Source: UBA10649 sp963755335 (lineage in GTDB: Bacteria > Actinomycetota > Actinomycetes > S36-B12). From it: DNA of 64,000 bases. The stretch covers positions 930,001 through 994,000 of the forward strand of contig CAVWJW010000008.1 of assembly GCA_963755335.1 (NCBI GenBank). Direction: 5' to 3'. Numbering within the stretch: the stretch's first letter is position 1; each line of letters starts with the position of its first letter. Below are positions 43,501 to 50,544 of the stretch, in pieces. The notes under the pieces are model-generated. The model saw only the letters and a list, made by a program, of their open reading frames with translations, searched no databases and was not told where the DNA came from. A program made the position numbers and the translations under genes.

Positions 43501-45628
43501 CGGCGCGGATCTGGGCATCGGTGGCAGCGGCAACGACTTCTTCGACCTCGGAATCGGCGTCGGAGACTTCAATGGTGGTGGCCCCGGCGCGGACACGTTC
43601 CAGCTGAGCCAGGATGGCGGCATCGTTGATGCCGGCGACGGCAACGACCTCGTGGTCGCTGGTTCGGGTGGCGCCACCGTCAGTGGCCAGTCGGGTGACG
43701 ACTGGATCCAGGGTGGTGCAGGACCGGATGGCTTCATCGGCGATGCAGCACTTCCGCCGCTCGGCATCGACATCCTCACGCCGGGGAACGACGTGCTCGT
43801 CGGTGGTCTGAACACCGACGCTCTCGATGGCGGAGGCGGAAGCGACGTCCTCGGCGGTGGCGACACCGACTTGACGACGTTCAACCCTGACGACGTCATC
43901 GGTGGCAACGGGTTCGACTGGGAGACGTACACGACGGGTTCGTTCGGTGCGCCGAACAAGCCGGGCGAGCTCGCCGACCTGACCCTGACGGCACGCGCCG
44001 CGGGCAACCTCACCCAGGCCGACATGGAGATCTTCCCGAACGCAGACGTTGAGGGACTCTCCGGCGGCAGCGGTGACGACACCCTGCTCGGGGACGGCAA
44101 CACCACGTTCGTCACGCCGGCTGGCGGCGACGGCACGCTGGATGCTGCAGGCATCGCCCAGGTGAACGGCCTCGCGCCGCTGATCGTCCCCGGAGTTGCT
44201 GATGGAACATCAGGCAACATCATCCTTGGTGGTGGCGGCGCTGACACGATCACTGGTCGTGGCGGCAATGACCTCATCGATGGTGATGCAGCGCTCAACG
44301 TCGCTCTCAACAACAGCTGCCCGACGGCTCCGGCCACCCTGGCGGCGCTCATGACGGCAATCCGCAACGGCACCATCGGTGGCACGTGCACCGCCGGCAA
44401 CGCGACGATCGCTCGTTCGATCGCCACCACCGCTGGCACCAATGACACCGCGGTCTACAGCGGAGCGCTGGCTCAGTACAACATCACCCAGACCGGTGGT
44501 GCGAACGGCCCGGTGACCGTGGTCGACACGGTTGCTGGTCGTGACGGAACGGACGTTCTCCGCAACATCGAGAACCTCACGTTCTCGGGTGGAACGGTGA
44601 CAGTCGCCGCGGCGGTGGGTGGAGTCCAGCCCGCTACCCCGACGGTGTCGTCGATCAGCCCGGCCAACGGACCCGATGCGGGCGGTACGCCGGTGACCAT
44701 CACCGGCACCAACCTCACGGGTGCCAGCACGGTGTCGTTCGGTGGGACGGCTGTCCCGGCGACCGTCGTCAACGCTACGACCGTCACTGCCACGACCCCG
44801 GTGCACGCCGCCGGCGTGGTGGACGTGGTCGTCACGCTGCCGGCCGCAACCGCAACGCTGCCGGCCGGATTCACCTACAACCCGGCAGCTCCGCCCGGAA
44901 CGCCGACGATCACCTCGATCAGTCCTAACAGCGGCTCGACCGCTGGCGGGACCTCGGTGACGATCGCCGGTGCCAACCTCACTGGCGTGACCTCGGTGAC
45001 CCTCGGTGGGGTGGCCGCAGTGGTCGGCGCCAACGGAGCCAACTCCGTCACGGTGACGACGCCTGCGCACGCCGCAGGTGCGGTCGACGTCGTGGTGACG
45101 GCGGCGGGCGGCACGTCCGTGCCCTCGGTCGCTGGCTACACCTACGTCGCTTCGGCGCCGCCGGCCGGCGGAGGCTCGGCTGGCGGGTCGACCGGTGGTT
45201 CGACTGGCGGCTCCGCCGCTGGCTCGACCGGCGGCTCGGCTATTGGCTCGACCGGCGGATCGCCAGGTGGTTCGGCCGGTGGTTCGGGCGGCGGATCGCC
45301 CGGTGTGGGGAGCCCGCAGGCAGGGACGGTCGCGAAGGTGACACTGCTCTTCCCGGGCAAGGTCACCACCAAGCCCGGCAGGGCACCGTCCGCGTCCGCC
45401 AGGGCCGGACAGATCGTGACCCTTCGACTGAGGGGCCTGCCCAGGGGCACCCTGCTGACGGCAATGGTCAAGATCCAGGGCCAGTGGGTGACGATCGGTG
45501 CGAGGAAGTCGGGGCGTTCCGGCTCGATGACGCTCCCGGCTTTCGCGGTAAGTGGGCCAGGTACTTACTTGGTCCACGTCAAGGGGAAGGGCACCAAGGC
45601 GTTCTACGCCAAGGTCGTGGTCTCCTAG
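40514..45628 (+). CDS. Giant secreted haem peroxidase with RTX repeats and IPT/TIG domains
   Basis: A 1704-aa exported protein. Signal peptide ends AHA. The animal-type (peroxidasin-cyclooxygenase superfamily) peroxidase domain spans about 200-880: distal site GQFFDHGLDLV (His244), HTVFHSEHNRLV, YRFGHSMLDE (proximal His611) and INIARGRDLGVPS. The position of the catalytic Arg in LREHNR is Ser519. RTX-type calcium nonapeptides (GGAGSDNLQGGTGND and others) cover about 950-1265, two IPT/TIG domains about 1375-1545, a Gly/Ser-rich linker about 1550-1600, and a C-terminal domain shared with the upstream protein about 1620-1704. AAGGAGG precedes the ATG. The gene is 121 bp after the putative-Ig gene and probably belongs to the same cluster. 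No dedicated type I secretion genes are nearby, so Sec export is likely. Confidence 0.9.
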   Translation: MSRHDTARRLHKVAAGGTAVLLGVGMLAAAVAPMAHAATSELILTNSDLGFMLHQIKIAEAHATKEGIGLGQVVPATSVLGAGPNDVPTTATPWGLRQVNGALNNLGVGRQFAGAADQPFPRLTIPQWRPIYGTGVVTNPNGTNGNGTGPSGPVPGPPPSILNDNSPRMISNLIADMTPVNGVGQNSNAAAIAASIAAGGTGLAVPGSGGFGFGSVEIPNIAPNAGVAPPTNSMFSFFGQFFDHGLDLVGKSSTEYIAMTANDPGDPLTGQGPMFMSRGLSNVQTTAGTNRTTPWIDQNQTYASTASKQVLIREYQTGANGPVATGNLLGATTHPSRPATANTPAEPAVTGVAGDIGTWRDVKEQARTLLGIELRDSDISSVPLLLTDEYGRYLRGPNGLPQMVTTTVLGGVNAVIEGDLANPLTTTGVFPAGYPVAALVGQPYTAQATGHTFLDDINPSAVPFANGGALKTADADTTVGNAQIAGQYDNELLDAHFTTGDGRGNENIGLTTIHTVFHSEHNRLVADIASKVAALPAADPIRVGFEAPGWGLGERLFQAARLVNENEYQHLVFETFVRKLDPGIPAFLTYNPSINPDISVEFSQAVYRFGHSMLDETIPRKNVGAISLFAGFLNPQAFNASGADGNAAAANIAEGAATQRSNEIDEFVTGALRNNLVGAPLDLAAINIARGRDLGVPSLNNTRYQLWLQTGNATLFPYDSWNALASAGVLRHQESFVNFLAAYGNWPTITAASTVAAKRAAANALIALSQSNTAAGADAAAFLAGTDNSAAAPPNNHNWSRTKDGNGLPVLVNGLLDSPTGIDDIDLWIGGLAEGRGQLAGMLGSTFQQIFRDQITRLQDGDRFYYISRLAGTNMFVEIENNTLADMFVRNTPATGLAADMFSAPAVTVDLNNLVTGAVAGGTVTAPGGANGLVTYNGTSPAVFIGRDAGNDQMTSGTGDDTMRGFGGNDTIQGGAGSDNLQGGTGNDVLLDNGNDGADLGIGGSGNDFFDLGIGVGDFNGGGPGADTFQLSQDGGIVDAGDGNDLVVAGSGGATVSGQSGDDWIQGGAGPDGFIGDAALPPLGIDILTPGNDVLVGGLNTDALDGGGGSDVLGGGDTDLTTFNPDDVIGGNGFDWETYTTGSFGAPNKPGELADLTLTARAAGNLTQADMEIFPNADVEGLSGGSGDDTLLGDGNTTFVTPAGGDGTLDAAGIAQVNGLAPLIVPGVADGTSGNIILGGGGADTITGRGGNDLIDGDAALNVALNNSCPTAPATLAALMTAIRNGTIGGTCTAGNATIARSIATTAGTNDTAVYSGALAQYNITQTGGANGPVTVVDTVAGRDGTDVLRNIENLTFSGGTVTVAAAVGGVQPATPTVSSISPANGPDAGGTPVTITGTNLTGASTVSFGGTAVPATVVNATTVTATTPVHAAGVVDVVVTLPAATATLPAGFTYNPAAPPGTPTITSISPNSGSTAGGTSVTIAGANLTGVTSVTLGGVAAVVGANGANSVTVTTPAHAAGAVDVVVTAAGGTSVPSVAGYTYVASAPPAGGGSAGGSTGGSTGGSAAGSTGGSAIGSTGGSPGGSAGGSGGGSPGVGSPQAGTVAKVTLLFPGKVTTKPGRAPSASARAGQIVTLRLRGLPRGTLLTAMVKIQGQWVTIGARKSGRSGSMTLPAFAVSGPGTYLVHVKGKGTKAFYAKVVVS

Positions 45629-45638
45629 AGGAAACGGC

Positions 45639-45677
45639 ACTGAGGGGCGTTCCGGCGCGAGCCGGGCGCCCCTCAGT
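45639..45677 (+). terminator. Strong hairpin terminator after the peroxidase gene
   Basis: An 11-bp outer stem (45639-45649 with 45667-45677) and a 5-bp inner stem (45652-45656 with 45661-45665) around a GCGA tetraloop, starting 10 bp after the stop. Confidence 0.85.
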
Positions 45678-45731
45678 CGCGCCGAAGGTGCGCGTGGGCC
45701 CGACGTTGATTCGTGCGAGTCATTCGATGGG

Positions 45732-46091
45732 TCATGCCGAACGCCGCCCTGTCTCAGTCGGTGTGGACCGTGTGAGGAGCGGGGCGGCGTCCGGTGACGT
45801 GCGCCTGTTCAGAGCAGGGTCAGTCGTGCTAGGCCTTCTTTGTCTCACTATGACCTCATAGGCGGTTGGCGTTGGATGACGTGGAATCCGTTGAATCCCC
45901 TCTGTGACTTCGCATTGAGAGTAGGCGGTGTTCCGCTGCCTCATGATGGATCGCACACCGAAGACGACGAGAAACGCTCCGACGAGCATGCCACCGGTCC
46001 ACACCGTTCCCCCGGTAGGAGAAGACTGAGCACCGAGGTATGACAAACCCCCGATCATGAACAGGACGATTCGAAACACGATCTTGATCAC
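45732..46091 (-). CDS. Hypothetical two-helix membrane protein
   Basis: A 119-aa frame. The first 55 residues contain two hydrophobic helices (IVFRIVLFMIGGLSYLGA and TGGMLVGAFLVVFGVRSI), typical of a small membrane protein. The rest (after about residue 60) is Arg/Pro/Thr-rich and unconvincing, so the natural protein may be shorter or frameshifted. The GTG at 46091 has only a weak GGGAA-like ribosome-binding site. No family recognised. Confidence 0.4.
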   Translation of the reverse strand: MIKIVFRIVLFMIGGLSYLGAQSSPTGGTVWTGGMLVGAFLVVFGVRSIMRQRNTAYSQCEVTEGIQRIPRHPTPTAYEVIVRQRRPSTTDPALNRRTSPDAAPLLTRSTPTETGRRSA

Positions 46092-46148
46092 GTTTCCCGC
46101 TTTCGCTGCACAACTCGCTGCTGGGTGTGTCGCCCTGCCGGATCGCGA

Positions 46149-46784
46149 TCAGAGGCCGACAGACTTCACGGCCTGAGTCGCCTGAGCCTTCGTGAACTGC
46201 TCCCCATACTCGGAGGTCAACTGCTGCATCAGGGAGTTGTGACTGAAGCTGCCCATCTCCAGGTAGGCGGCTGCCGACTCGCGGGCCTCGGCGTCCCAGT
46301 CGGCGTCGACGTACTTGATCGCGAACACTGCGTCGCCTTTCGGGAATGACTCGCCGTACTCGGAAGTGAGCTGCTTGAGCAGTCCCTTCGCGCTGAAACT
46401 GCCCATCTCCAAGTAGGAGTTGGCGGACTCGATGGCCTGTTCTTGGCTCACGGTCATTTCAGGAGCGGCTGGAGCCTCCGTGGTCTCCTCCACAGCGGGA
46501 GCCTCCGTGGTCTCCACGACGGCAGGAGCTGACGATGCGGGTGCGGCGGTGGTCTCCACGACGACGGCAGGAGGTGACGTAGCGAGCGCTGAGGGTGCAG
46601 CGGTTGTGGGTGCAGCCATGGTGGCCTCGGCGGCAGTCGTCGTCTGGCTGCCACTGGAGCCGCTCGTGGCTGCGGCACCGATGACGATCAGCAGGGTCAG
46701 GACGCCACCTCCGATGAGCCCGTACTTCAGCCCCTTGCTCATCTTCTTCTTCGGCGAGGGGGTCGGTGCTGTCACGTCCGACAT
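46149..46784 (-). CDS. Membrane-anchored protein with two Ltp repeats
   Basis: A 211-aa protein. A short Pro/Lys-rich cytoplasmic start is followed by one transmembrane helix (YGLIGGGVLTLLIVIGA), an Ala/Thr/Pro/Glu-rich stalk of about 70 residues and two C-terminal Ltp repeats. Each repeat reads SYLEMGSFSAKGLLKQLTSE or AYLEMGSFSHNSLMQQLTSE with a following YGExF(P/T)K segment. The Ltp family (PF07553) includes the superinfection-exclusion lipoprotein of phage TP-J34, but many cellular copies have unknown roles. Start ATG 46784 follows GAGG. It sits in a patch with a broken integrase. Confidence 0.82.
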   Translation of the reverse strand: MSDVTAPTPSPKKKMSKGLKYGLIGGGVLTLLIVIGAAATSGSSGSQTTTAAEATMAAPTTAAPSALATSPPAVVVETTAAPASSAPAVVETTEAPAVEETTEAPAAPEMTVSQEQAIESANSYLEMGSFSAKGLLKQLTSEYGESFPKGDAVFAIKYVDADWDAEARESAAAYLEMGSFSHNSLMQQLTSEYGEQFTKAQATQAVKSVGL

Positions 46785-47137
46785 GGGTGCCTCTGCTCTT
46801 TGGTCGCGCAGTACGGCGATGCCTCGCCGCCCAGATGGTCCTGCGGGTTGATGCAGATCGGCCGCCCGCCCGTCACGGCCACCGCATTCAGTCGGCTGGT
46901 CCCCCAAAATCGGGTCCCTCGACCACGGCATCTGGACGGTCATGTGCTGGAGCGCCGCTGGCTCCCCTGCCTCGCCTTTGACGTTGCGCCTAAACGCCGC
47001 CCTTTATGGGGCAGGGAAGGCAGGCTCGAAGTCGAGGAGTTCCCCGCTGACCCAGTGCAGGTACGTCAGACCGTCACGCCGTGTTCACGTTGCGTTGTCG
47101 AATCGCCCCACTGGGACGATCCGTGGGAAAGTGAACG
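46785..47137. other. 353-bp region without a supportable gene
   Basis: It separates the divergent Ltp and diguanylate cyclase genes and should hold both promoters. Open frames here lack ribosome-binding sites and family similarity. No repeats or hairpins stand out. Confidence 0.5.
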
Positions 47138-47914
47138 GTGACCTACACGGATCTACCCGTCGAAGAGCCTGGTCCCGACTCGGGATCATCGACTGAGTCT
47201 TCCGAGCGCGACTCCCTCGCGCGACGTCGGGATAGCGCTGCCGACGACCGTGACGGAGTCGCGACGGAGCGAGACCGGGACGCCGCCACCCGCGACCGGA
47301 CATCGGAACGCTCAGGGACACCAATAGCGAGCATGCCACCTTCAAGTCAGGATGACCGCGACTCCGCCAGCGATGATCGCTCCGCGGCAGCCAGCGACCG
47401 GGAGATGGCATCACAGGACCGCTCCGCGGCGGAACGTGATCGGAGCGCCGCATCATCCGAGATCGACGTGCTCCTGCATGACCAACTCACGGGCCTGTAT
47501 CGACGAAGGGTGGGGCTCAAGGAACTCGGGCGCGAGGTGCTGATGTCACGTCGCACAGGCGAGCCCTTCACTCTGGCCTTCATCGACGTGGATGACCTCA
47601 AGGAAACGAACGACACCTTGGGCCACGCCGCCGGTGATCGACTCATCGCGAGGACGGCAAAGGCGATAGAGAGCGTAGTGCGCGAGTATGACGTTGTCGT
47701 GCGCTACGGCGGCGACGAATTCCTGTGTGGCATTTTGGGGCTGAATCTCGCCGACGCGCAATATCGCTTCGGACAGGTGAACACGGCGATGTCAGTCACT
47801 GGTGGCGGGACCGCCTCTCTCGGTGTTGTGCAACTCAACAGGGACGAAGACCTCGACCATCTCATCGCGCGCGCGGATGCCGCCATGTTCGATGACAAGC
47901 GACATCACGCGTGA
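47138..47914 (+). CDS. Diguanylate cyclase with charged DRD-repeat N-terminus
   Basis: A 258-aa protein. Residues about 20-110 consist of two blocks of short charged repeats of the type DRDxAxxxRD or DRSAAxx, split by a Pro/Ser insert; this is probably a helical coiled region. The C-terminal GGDEF domain has DQLTGLYRRR, FIDVDDLKETNDTLGH and an intact RYGGDEFLCG active site. It is somewhat short at the C-terminus (ending DAAMFDDKRHHA). No membrane segment or EAL domain. The first in-frame start, GTG 47138, is used. The stop overlaps the start of a 39-aa ORF. Confidence 0.85.
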   Translation: MTYTDLPVEEPGPDSGSSTESSERDSLARRRDSAADDRDGVATERDRDAATRDRTSERSGTPIASMPPSSQDDRDSASDDRSAAASDREMASQDRSAAERDRSAASSEIDVLLHDQLTGLYRRRVGLKELGREVLMSRRTGEPFTLAFIDVDDLKETNDTLGHAAGDRLIARTAKAIESVVREYDVVVRYGGDEFLCGILGLNLADAQYRFGQVNTAMSVTGGGTASLGVVQLNRDEDLDHLIARADAAMFDDKRHHA

Positions 47915-48030
47915 CCACGCCCAAGCCCGAGACGATCGTCCTCGCCAGCCCACCTATCGACGGCACCCGCGAAGAGAAGGAAGCATGGGCTCAAGCACTG
48001 ATCGACTCGATGAGGCCCGAGACGGCCTAG
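47911..48030 (+). CDS. Short ORF coupled to the diguanylate cyclase gene (39 aa)
   Basis: Begins GTGACC overlapping the GGDEF stop (GTGA) and ends at TAG 48028-48030. The peptide starts MTTPKPETIVLASPPIDGT and ends ALIDSMRPETA. Not recognised. It may be a genuine small protein or the remnant of a longer gene cut at the edge of the integrase remnant. Confidence 0.35.
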   Translation: MTTPKPETIVLASPPIDGTREEKEAWAQALIDSMRPETA

Positions 48031-48090
48031 GGATTCAGACGATGCACTCCGTCGGCCCGACTATTGGGGCCGCCTCCCGGCGTCTGGGCC

Positions 48091-48382
48091 GGCGAGCTGC
48101 TTGCCGCACCAGTGGCAGCAGCGCACCTTGCGCGGGTCGGAGCGGACGGGCTTCTTTGGCCCACCGAGACGGGGAGCGGCTGCAGTACCGTCGGTGGAAG
48201 CGGGTGTGGGACGCCGCTCGCTTGCCGCTCAAGTTGGCCTTCACCGCCCACGATCTACGGCACCACGCGGCGTCGCTGCTGATTTCATCACGCTGCGGAT
48301 CTACTCGCACCTCTTCCATGGCGATGAGGACCGGACGCGGGCGATCATGGACTCAGGGCTTTCGCTCTTGAGGACTGGCTGA
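48091..48382 (+). pseudogene. Tyrosine recombinase (integrase) remnant
   Basis: C-terminal fragments of a phage-type integrase spread over three frames: ADGLLWPTETG, then YRRWKRVWDAARLPLK with the HxxR box FTAHDLRHHAASLLI, then ITLRIYSHLFHGDEDRTRAIMD with the catalytic Tyr. The roughly 30 residues that normally lie between HDLRH and the Tyr (including the second His box) are missing, and the N-terminal half is absent. The enzyme cannot be functional. No tRNA or attachment-site duplication is visible nearby. Confidence 0.85.
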
Positions 48383-48401
48383 GGACTGCGGACACGCGAG
48401 C

Positions 48402-48428
48402 GGGCTGATTCCCTCATGGAATCAGCCC
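48402..48428. terminator. Perfect hairpin between the integrase remnant and sodN
   Basis: 11-bp perfect stem (48402-48412 with 48418-48428), 5-base loop, 10 bp beyond the sodN stop. It probably terminates sodN transcription and could act in both directions. Confidence 0.75.
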
Positions 48429-48438
48429 TCTGCGGGGT

Positions 48439-48852
48439 TCAGGCCTTCTTGGTCTCCCAGAAGATGACGGCGATCTCATCGATCTTGGCGAGCAGCTCGT
48501 CGGCCACGGCCACGTCGGTCGTGCCCTTGGTGCCGCCGGCACCGGCGAGCTTGGTGGCCTCGTTGAACAGGCCGTTCAGCTGCGGGTATGCCTCGAAGTG
48601 CGGGGCCTTGAAGTAGTCGGTCCACAGCACCCACAGGTGCTCCTTGACCATGGTGGAGCGCTCCTCCTTGATGGCGATCGCGCGGGCCTTGAAGTCAGGA
48701 TCCTCGGAGCCGTGGTACTTGGTCATGCATGCCTTGACCGACTCGGCCTCGAGGCGGGCCTGGGCCGGGTCGTAGACGCCGCACGGGAGGTCGCAGTGGG
48801 CGTAGGCGCTGGTGCGCGGGGCGAGCAGGGAGCGAACGAGAGTGGTCAGCAT
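48439..48852 (-). CDS. sodN: Nickel superoxide dismutase precursor
   Basis: Converts superoxide to oxygen and hydrogen peroxide with a nickel centre. The 137-aa precursor has an 18-residue propeptide; after cleavage the nickel hook HCDLPCGVY (His19, Cys20, Cys24) becomes the N-terminus. The rest is the four-helix bundle (starting DPAQARLEAESVKACMTKYH, later LWVLWTDYFKAPHFEAYP). ATG 48852 follows GAAGGAG. It is divergent from the maturation protease gene sodX, 85 bp between starts, with a candidate TATGGT -10 about 40 bases upstream. Confidence 0.97.
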   Translation of the reverse strand: MLTTLVRSLLAPRTSAYAHCDLPCGVYDPAQARLEAESVKACMTKYHGSEDPDFKARAIAIKEERSTMVKEHLWVLWTDYFKAPHFEAYPQLNGLFNEATKLAGAGGTKGTTDVAVADELLAKIDEIAVIFWETKKA

Positions 48853-48937
48853 GGGACTCCTTCAGTGGGGTGGTTCGAGCGTGGCGCGAAGCCTGCCCTG
48901 ACCATATCGCCGTTCATCGCGGTCGTCAGCAGGCAGG

Positions 48938-49264
48938 ATGACGTCCGTGCCTGTGACGGACGTGCTCCCCTACACGCGCATCCGCGTCGTCGGCCCGTCG
49001 ATGGAGCCGGCCGTCCGCAACGGGGAGTGGTGGCTGGTGCGTCGCACCCAGGACGTGGCGCCCGGCGACGTCGTCCTGATGACGCATCCAAGGCGACCGG
49101 ACGCACTCGTCGTGAAGCGTGTCGACCACCGCGGCGACGCCGGCTGGTGGGTGCTCGGCGACAACGCCGACGCCAGCGAGGACAGTCGGCAGTTCGGGGA
49201 GGTACCCCCGACGAGCATCGTGGGCCGGCTCGTCTGGCGCTATCACCCGGTTCGTCGAGGGTAG
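48938..49264 (+). CDS. sodX: Nickel-type SOD maturation protease SodX
   Basis: A 108-aa signal-peptidase-like (S24/S26) serine protease expected to remove the SodN propeptide so that His becomes the N-terminus. The catalytic Ser21 lies in VVGPSMEP and the general-base Lys60 in ALVVKRVDH. The conserved GDNADASEDSRQFG box follows. No transmembrane anchor, which fits a cytoplasmic processing enzyme. ATG 48938 is used; GTG 48953 is an alternative. The pairing with sodN is the usual arrangement. Confidence 0.93.
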   Translation: MTSVPVTDVLPYTRIRVVGPSMEPAVRNGEWWLVRRTQDVAPGDVVLMTHPRRPDALVVKRVDHRGDAGWWVLGDNADASEDSRQFGEVPPTSIVGRLVWRYHPVRRG

Positions 49265-49267
49265 CCT
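49262..49267 (+). promoter_or_regulatory. Candidate -10 element, leaderless SDR gene
   Basis: TAGCCT, overlapping the sodX stop codon and 7 bases before the ATG at 49275. Confidence 0.5.
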
Positions 49268-49274
49268 CGCGCCC

Positions 49275-50066
49275 ATGTCACTGCTCGAGCTCTTCCGCCT
49301 TGATGGCAAGGTCGCCGTGGTCACCGGGTCCGGTCGTGGCATCGGCCGCGGCATCGCCGTCGGGCTGGCCGATGCGGGGGCCGACATCGTCCTCACGAGC
49401 CGGCGCACCGAGGACGTCGCGGCGGTCGCCGACGAGGTGCGGTCGCGCGGACGTCGTGCCTGCGAGGTCCCCGGCGACCTCAAGCAGCCCGGTATGCCGC
49501 GCACCATCGCCGAGGCAGCGATCACCGAATTCGGCCGCATCGACGTGTGGGTCAACAACGCGGGCGGAACGGACGATGCCCACGTCAAGCCGCTCACGCA
49601 GACCACTGATGACGAGATGCGCGACATGATGGAACTCAATGTGATCGCGGCTGCGGCCGGTTCCCGTGAGGCGGCGCTGCGCATGGGGCGCGGCGGAGCA
49701 ATCGTGAATGTGTCGTCAGGAGCCGGCATGCGCGCGGCGCCCAACACCGGTGCCTACGCGGCATCCAAGGCGGCCCTTCTCAACCTCACCATGACGATGG
49801 CGGCCGAGCTGGCCCCGAGCGGCATCCGCGTCAACGCGATCTCGCCCGGCATCGTGCCCACCGACTCGTTCTTCCGCGTGCTGCAGTTCACCGAATCGGA
49901 CCTCGACGATCTTGCGAGAACGGTCCCGCTGGGCCGCCTCGGAACGCCGGACGACATGGCCGCCGCCGTGCTGTACCTCGCGTCGCCGGCGTCCAGGTGG
50001 GTGACCGGGCAGAACCTACTGATCGGCGGCGGCCGCGACGGCGGCCGCTCCGTCGAGCATCGGTGA
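49275..50066 (+). CDS. Short-chain dehydrogenase/reductase
   Basis: Classical SDR of 263 aa. The cofactor motif is VTGSGRGIGRG, followed by NNAGG, the catalytic Ser in NVSSGAG and YAASK (Tyr/Lys), then SPGIVPT and the C-terminal LIGGGRDGG. An Arg-rich site after the second strand (TSRRTED) suggests NADPH. The substrate is unknown. ATG 49275 is chosen because it places the glycine motif about 17 residues in and has the -10 element; the open frame starts earlier. Confidence 0.9.
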   Translation: MSLLELFRLDGKVAVVTGSGRGIGRGIAVGLADAGADIVLTSRRTEDVAAVADEVRSRGRRACEVPGDLKQPGMPRTIAEAAITEFGRIDVWVNNAGGTDDAHVKPLTQTTDDEMRDMMELNVIAAAAGSREAALRMGRGGAIVNVSSGAGMRAAPNTGAYAASKAALLNLTMTMAAELAPSGIRVNAISPGIVPTDSFFRVLQFTESDLDDLARTVPLGRLGTPDDMAAAVLYLASPASRWVTGQNLLIGGGRDGGRSVEHR

Positions 50067-50079
50067 GCAGGAGGATTCC

Positions 50080-50514
50080 GTGCACCTTGCCCAACTAAAC
50101 ATCGCAACCATGCTCGAGCCGCTCGACTCGGCTCGCATGGCCGACTTCGTTGCGCAGCTGGCCGATGTCAACGCGGCCGCGGAGGCCGCCGATGGCTTCA
50201 TCTGGCGGCTGAAGGACGAGGACGGGCCTGGTGCGACGGGCTACCGGATCCTGGACGACGACGAGATCATCGTGAACATGTCCGTGTGGCGCGACCTTGC
50301 CTCACTTCGGGAGTTCGTCCTGGGTCATGCGGGCCATCGGGCCGCCCTGTCGCGGCGACGCGACTGGTTCGAGAAGGCGACCGTGCCCATGACGGTGTGC
50401 TGGCTGGTCGAGGACGGCCATCACCCGTCGCTCGACGAGGCGGAGGCCATGCTGGTGCGGCTGCGTGCGGAGGGTCCGAGCGACGAACTCTTCCCCTTCA
50501 CCTATCGCGACTGA
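50080..50514 (+). CDS. DUF3291 family protein
   Basis: A 144-aa ferredoxin-fold protein of the DUF3291 type. It begins HLAQLNIATMLEPLDS, has GFIWRLKDEDG and MSVWRDLASLREFV, and ends with WWLV-like (CWLVEDGHHPSLDEA) and FPFTYRD segments. Function unknown; the fold is that of small monooxygenase-like proteins. GTG 50080 has a CAGGAGGA ribosome-binding site. It follows the SDR gene by 13 bp, so the two probably share a transcript. Confidence 0.82.
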   Translation: MHLAQLNIATMLEPLDSARMADFVAQLADVNAAAEAADGFIWRLKDEDGPGATGYRILDDDEIIVNMSVWRDLASLREFVLGHAGHRAALSRRRDWFEKATVPMTVCWLVEDGHHPSLDEAEAMLVRLRAEGPSDELFPFTYRD

Positions 50515-50531
50515 GGCCCACGGTTCACGGG

Positions 50532-50537
50532 TAGGGT
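50532..50537 (+). promoter_or_regulatory. Candidate -10 element, leaderless MDR gene
   Basis: TAGGGT, 7 bases before the ATG at 50545. Confidence 0.55.
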
Positions 50538-50544
50538 CCGACGC

